Both the position numbers and the translations under genes were made by a program. This document shows, piece by piece, positions 61,835 through 64,000 of a stretch of DNA of 64,000 nucleotides (the stretch's first letter is position 1; each line of letters opens with the position of its first letter). This DNA comes from Burkholderia stabilis (GTDB lineage Bacteria; Pseudomonadota; Gammaproteobacteria; Burkholderiales; Burkholderiaceae): contig NZ_CP016442.1 in assembly GCF_001742165.1 (NCBI RefSeq), positions 310,001 through 374,000 on the forward strand, in the 5' to 3' direction. The notes under the pieces are model-generated. The model searched no databases. It was given only the letters and a program-made list of their open reading frames with translations, and was not told the DNA's origin.

Positions 61835-62038
61835 CTAAGTCGATATCCGATTTTGCCGTTGTTCCCCATCTTGGGGCGGCATCGCGGTGAAAGGCTTACG
61901 GCACGGGCGTTTTGCACGTGTCGAATCGCAAGCCGGCGCAACCAGGGTGCCGGCCGCGCGAAATCCGATGCCCTTCGGGGCAGGTTCGCGCGGCGGTACG
62001 GCGGCCGGCTTAAGACCCAACCCTCGTGGAGAATTTAC
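61835..62038 (+). promoter_or_regulatory. Structured rpsB leader, possible S2 autoregulatory site
   Basis: The long, hairpin-rich leader fits the known feedback control of rpsB-tsf by ribosomal protein S2 in E. coli. Whether this betaproteobacterial leader works the same way is inferred, not shown. Confidence 0.4.
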
Positions 62039-62779
62039 ATGGCAGTTACGATGCGCCAAATGCTGGAAGCGGGTGTCCACTTCGGTCACCAGACGCGCTT
62101 CTGGAACCCGAAGATGGCTCCGTTCATTTTCGGTCACCGCAACAAGATTCACATCATCAACCTCGAAAAGACGCTGCCGATGTTCACGGACGCACAGAAG
62201 TACGTGCGCCAGCTGGCAGCGAACCGCGGCACGATCCTGTTCGTCGGCACGAAGCGTCAGTCGCGTGACACGATCGCCCAGGAAGCGCAGCGCGCGGGCA
62301 TGCCGTTCGTCAACGCACGCTGGCTCGGCGGCATGATGACCAACTTCAAGACGCTGAAGGTTTCGATCAAGCGCCTGAAGGACATGGAGGCGGCAGTCGA
62401 GGCAGGCGAGCTCGAAAAGATGAGCAAGAAGGAAGCGCTGCTGTTCGAACGTGAAATCGCCAAGCTGCAGAAGTCGATCGGCGGCGTGAAGGACATGGGC
62501 GGCATTCCGGACGCGATCTTCGTCGTCGACGTCGGCTACCACAAGATTGCCGTCACCGAAGCGAACAAGCTGGGCGTGCCGGTCATCGCCGTGGTCGATA
62601 CGAACCACTCGCCGGAAGGTGTGGATTACGTGATCCCGGGTAACGACGACTCGAGCAAGGCAGTCGCGCTGTACGCTGAAGGCGTGGCCGACGCGATCCT
62701 CGAAGGCCGTGCGAATGCGGTCAACGAAGTGGTCCAGGCGGCGCGTGGCGACGACGAGTACGTCGAGGAAAACGCGTAA
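62039..62779 (+). CDS. rpsB: 30S ribosomal protein S2
   Basis: A 246-residue small-subunit ribosomal protein. It begins [20 protein letters not shown], the S2 signature, and continues with [13 protein letters not shown] and [15 protein letters not shown] precedes the start. It is the first gene of rpsB-tsf-pyrH. Confidence 0.98.
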
Positions 62780-62797
62780 CTGGCCCCGAGCCGGCGC

Positions 62798-62830
62798 AAA
62801 AAGGGGGCTCTCAACAGGCCCCCTTTTTTT
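62798..62830 (+). terminator. Intrinsic terminator/attenuator between rpsB and tsf
   Basis: GGGGGC (62803-62808) pairs with GCCCCC (62818-62823), followed by seven T residues. Because tsf has no other obvious strong promoter, it probably acts as a partial terminator that sets the S2 to EF-Ts ratio, as described for E. coli. Confidence 0.82.
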
Positions 62831-62941
62831 AAGCTTGTGCGCCGGACCTGATCGCGCCGAATCGGCGCGGGTCCGGAAACGATTTTCGGCCGTTCGCGTC
62901 CAAGCGGGCGGCGTTGTGAATACAGACTCAAGGAGCGAATG

Positions 62942-63823
62942 ATGGCGGCAATTACCGCAAGCATGGTGGCAGAACTGCGCGCAAAGACCGACGCACCGAT
63001 GATGGAGTGCAAGAAGGCGCTGACGGAAGCCGACGGCGATCTGGCCAAGGCTGAAGAACTCCTGCGCGTCAAGCTCGGCAACAAGGCGAGCAAGGCGGCA
63101 TCGCGCGTGACGGCCGAAGGCGTCGTCGCATCGTTCGTCGGCGGCAACGCAGGCGCGCTGGTCGAACTGAACTGCGAAACCGACTTCGTCGCGAAGAACG
63201 ACGACTTCCTCGCATTCTCGAAGACGGTCGCCGAACTCGTTGCAACGCAGAACCCGGCCGACGTGGCTGCGCTGTCGGCGCTGCCGCTCGACGGCAAGAC
63301 GGTCGACGCAGTGCGTCTGGAACTGATCGGCAAGATCGGCGAGAACGTGTCGATCCGCCGTTTCGTCCGTTTCGAAACCGCGAACAAGATCGCCACGTAC
63401 CTGCACGGCGCGCGTATCGGCGTGATCGTCGAGTACACGGGCGCGGAAGAGCAGGTCGGCAAGGACGTCGCGATGCACATCGCGGCAATGAAGCCGGTCG
63501 CGCTGTCGTCGGCCGACGTGCCGGCAGAGCTGATCGAAACGGAACGCCGCGTGGCCGAGCAGAAGGCTGCTGAATCGGGCAAGCCGGCCGAGATCGTCGC
63601 GAAGATGGTCGATGGCAGCGTCCAGAAGTACCTGAAGGAAGTGTCGCTGCTGAACCAGACGTTCGTTAAGAACGACAAGCAGACGATCGAGCAGATGCTG
63701 AAGGCGGCGGATTCCGCAGTGCAGAAGTTCGCGCTGTTCGTCGTTGGCGAAGGCATCGAGAAGCGCCAGGACGACTTCGCCGCCGAAGTGGCCGCGCAAG
63801 TCGCAGCAGCAAAGCAGCAGTAA
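62942..63823 (+). CDS. tsf: Elongation factor Ts
   Basis: A 293-residue nucleotide-exchange factor for EF-Tu. The conserved [12 protein letters not shown], the N-terminal UBA-like region and [13 protein letters not shown] are clear. Two adjacent ATG codons exist (62939 and 62942). The second gives the normal N-terminus, and AAGGAG lies a few bases upstream. Confidence 0.97.
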   Translation: MAAITASMVAELRAKTDAPMMECKKALTEADGDLAKAEELLRVKLGNKASKAASRVTAEGVVASFVGGNAGALVELNCETDFVAKNDDFLAFSKTVAELVATQNPADVAALSALPLDGKTVDAVRLELIGKIGENVSIRRFVRFETANKIATYLHGARIGVIVEYTGAEEQVGKDVAMHIAAMKPVALSSADVPAELIETERRVAEQKAAESGKPAEIVAKMVDGSVQKYLKEVSLLNQTFVKNDKQTIEQMLKAADSAVQKFALFVVGEGIEKRQDDFAAEVAAQVAAAKQQ

Positions 63824-63979
63824 GCAGTCAGGCAGTATCCGCGGCGGGCGTCCGCTCCGCCGCGGTCGGCGCCGCCGCCGGCCGGCCGGGAAACCCGGTC
63901 CGACCGTCGGCGCTTGCCCGAATCAGTATTTCGCCCCTACAGTTCGTGGTTGTCATCCTCTCGTCGCTCGGAAGCCCCT

Positions 63980-64000
63980 ATGTCCAATGCCTATAAACGC
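63980..64000 (+). CDS. pyrH: Uridylate kinase, first seven codons only
   Basis: The codons read MSNAYKR, the usual beginning of Burkholderia UMP kinase, at the expected place after tsf. CGGAAG before the ATG supports translation initiation. The rest lies outside the window, so the identity rests mainly on conserved gene order. Confidence 0.8.

Larger units (their letters stand above)
61659..62038. other. Divergent map/rpsB control region
   Basis: These 380 bases contain the rpsB promoter and a GC-rich leader with several possible hairpins (CCCC-ATCTT-GGGG near 61863, CCCTTCGGGG near 61973, and GCCGGC-type repeats). No gene is seen. Confidence 0.6.

Overview
The window reads as chromosome 1 of a Burkholderia, most likely Burkholderia cepacia complex. 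This rests on very high GC with G/C-ending codons, beta-proteobacterial gene order (cyoABCD, aceA/aceB, dapC-dapD-dapE-prmB, smc-zipA-ligA-def, glnD-map-rpsB-tsf-pyrH), a PXPV-repeat secreted protein and a small Burkholderia-type DUF2866 protein. The species is inferred from gene content, not from a search. Almost everything is core housekeeping. The only clearly mobile DNA is a partial ISL3-family insertion sequence at the left edge.

Layout. 1-2.1 kb: end of the ISL3 element, then about 0.9 kb with no convincing gene. 2.1-7.8 kb: a lone NuoM-like proton-pumping subunit followed by the cytochrome bo3 quinol oxidase genes cyoABCD. 8-14.3 kb: a PXPV secreted protein and the yejABEF peptide/microcin C-type ABC importer. 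14.4-17.8 kb: a secreted NlpC/P60 hydrolase, a patatin lipoprotein and gltX. 17.9-19.3 kb: a tRNA cluster (Ala, then a Glu-Asp unit in three tandem copies), ending in a partial tRNA-Asp duplication that encloses a highly structured tRNA-like sequence. 19.3-27.1 kb: a GNAT acetyltransferase, AraC regulator, GGCT-fold protein, malate synthase, haloacid dehalogenase, LysR regulator, universal stress protein and isocitrate lyase. 27.5-29.7 kb: an RhlE-type RNA helicase and an acyl-CoA-binding protein.

29.8-33.1 kb: an overlapping run tsaB-rimI-UDG4-DUF1853. 33.1-38.4 kb: thiD, lplT, alr, radA and a DUF2866 protein. 38.5-42.6 kb: an ABC-F ATPase, glutathione peroxidase and cardiolipin synthase. 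42.7-47.3 kb, minus strand: dapC-dapD-arsC-like-dapE-prmB, lysine/diaminopimelate synthesis with an intrinsic terminator just before dapE. 47.5-56.2 kb: an EamA exporter, smc, zipA-like, ligA and def. 56.3-61.7 kb, minus strand: map, glnD and an RluF-like pseudouridine synthase with a long repetitive basic N-terminus. 61.7-64 kb: the rpsB-tsf-pyrH translation operon with a structured leader and an internal attenuator.

I did not find a clear new defence, secretion or biosynthetic system. The best leads are the CCA-ended three-way-junction structure next to the tRNA-Asp array, the stand-alone NuoM paralogue ahead of cyoABCD, the DUF1853 protein with a nuclease-like motif coupled to a uracil-DNA glycosylase, and the six-copy repeat in the RluF-like enzyme.
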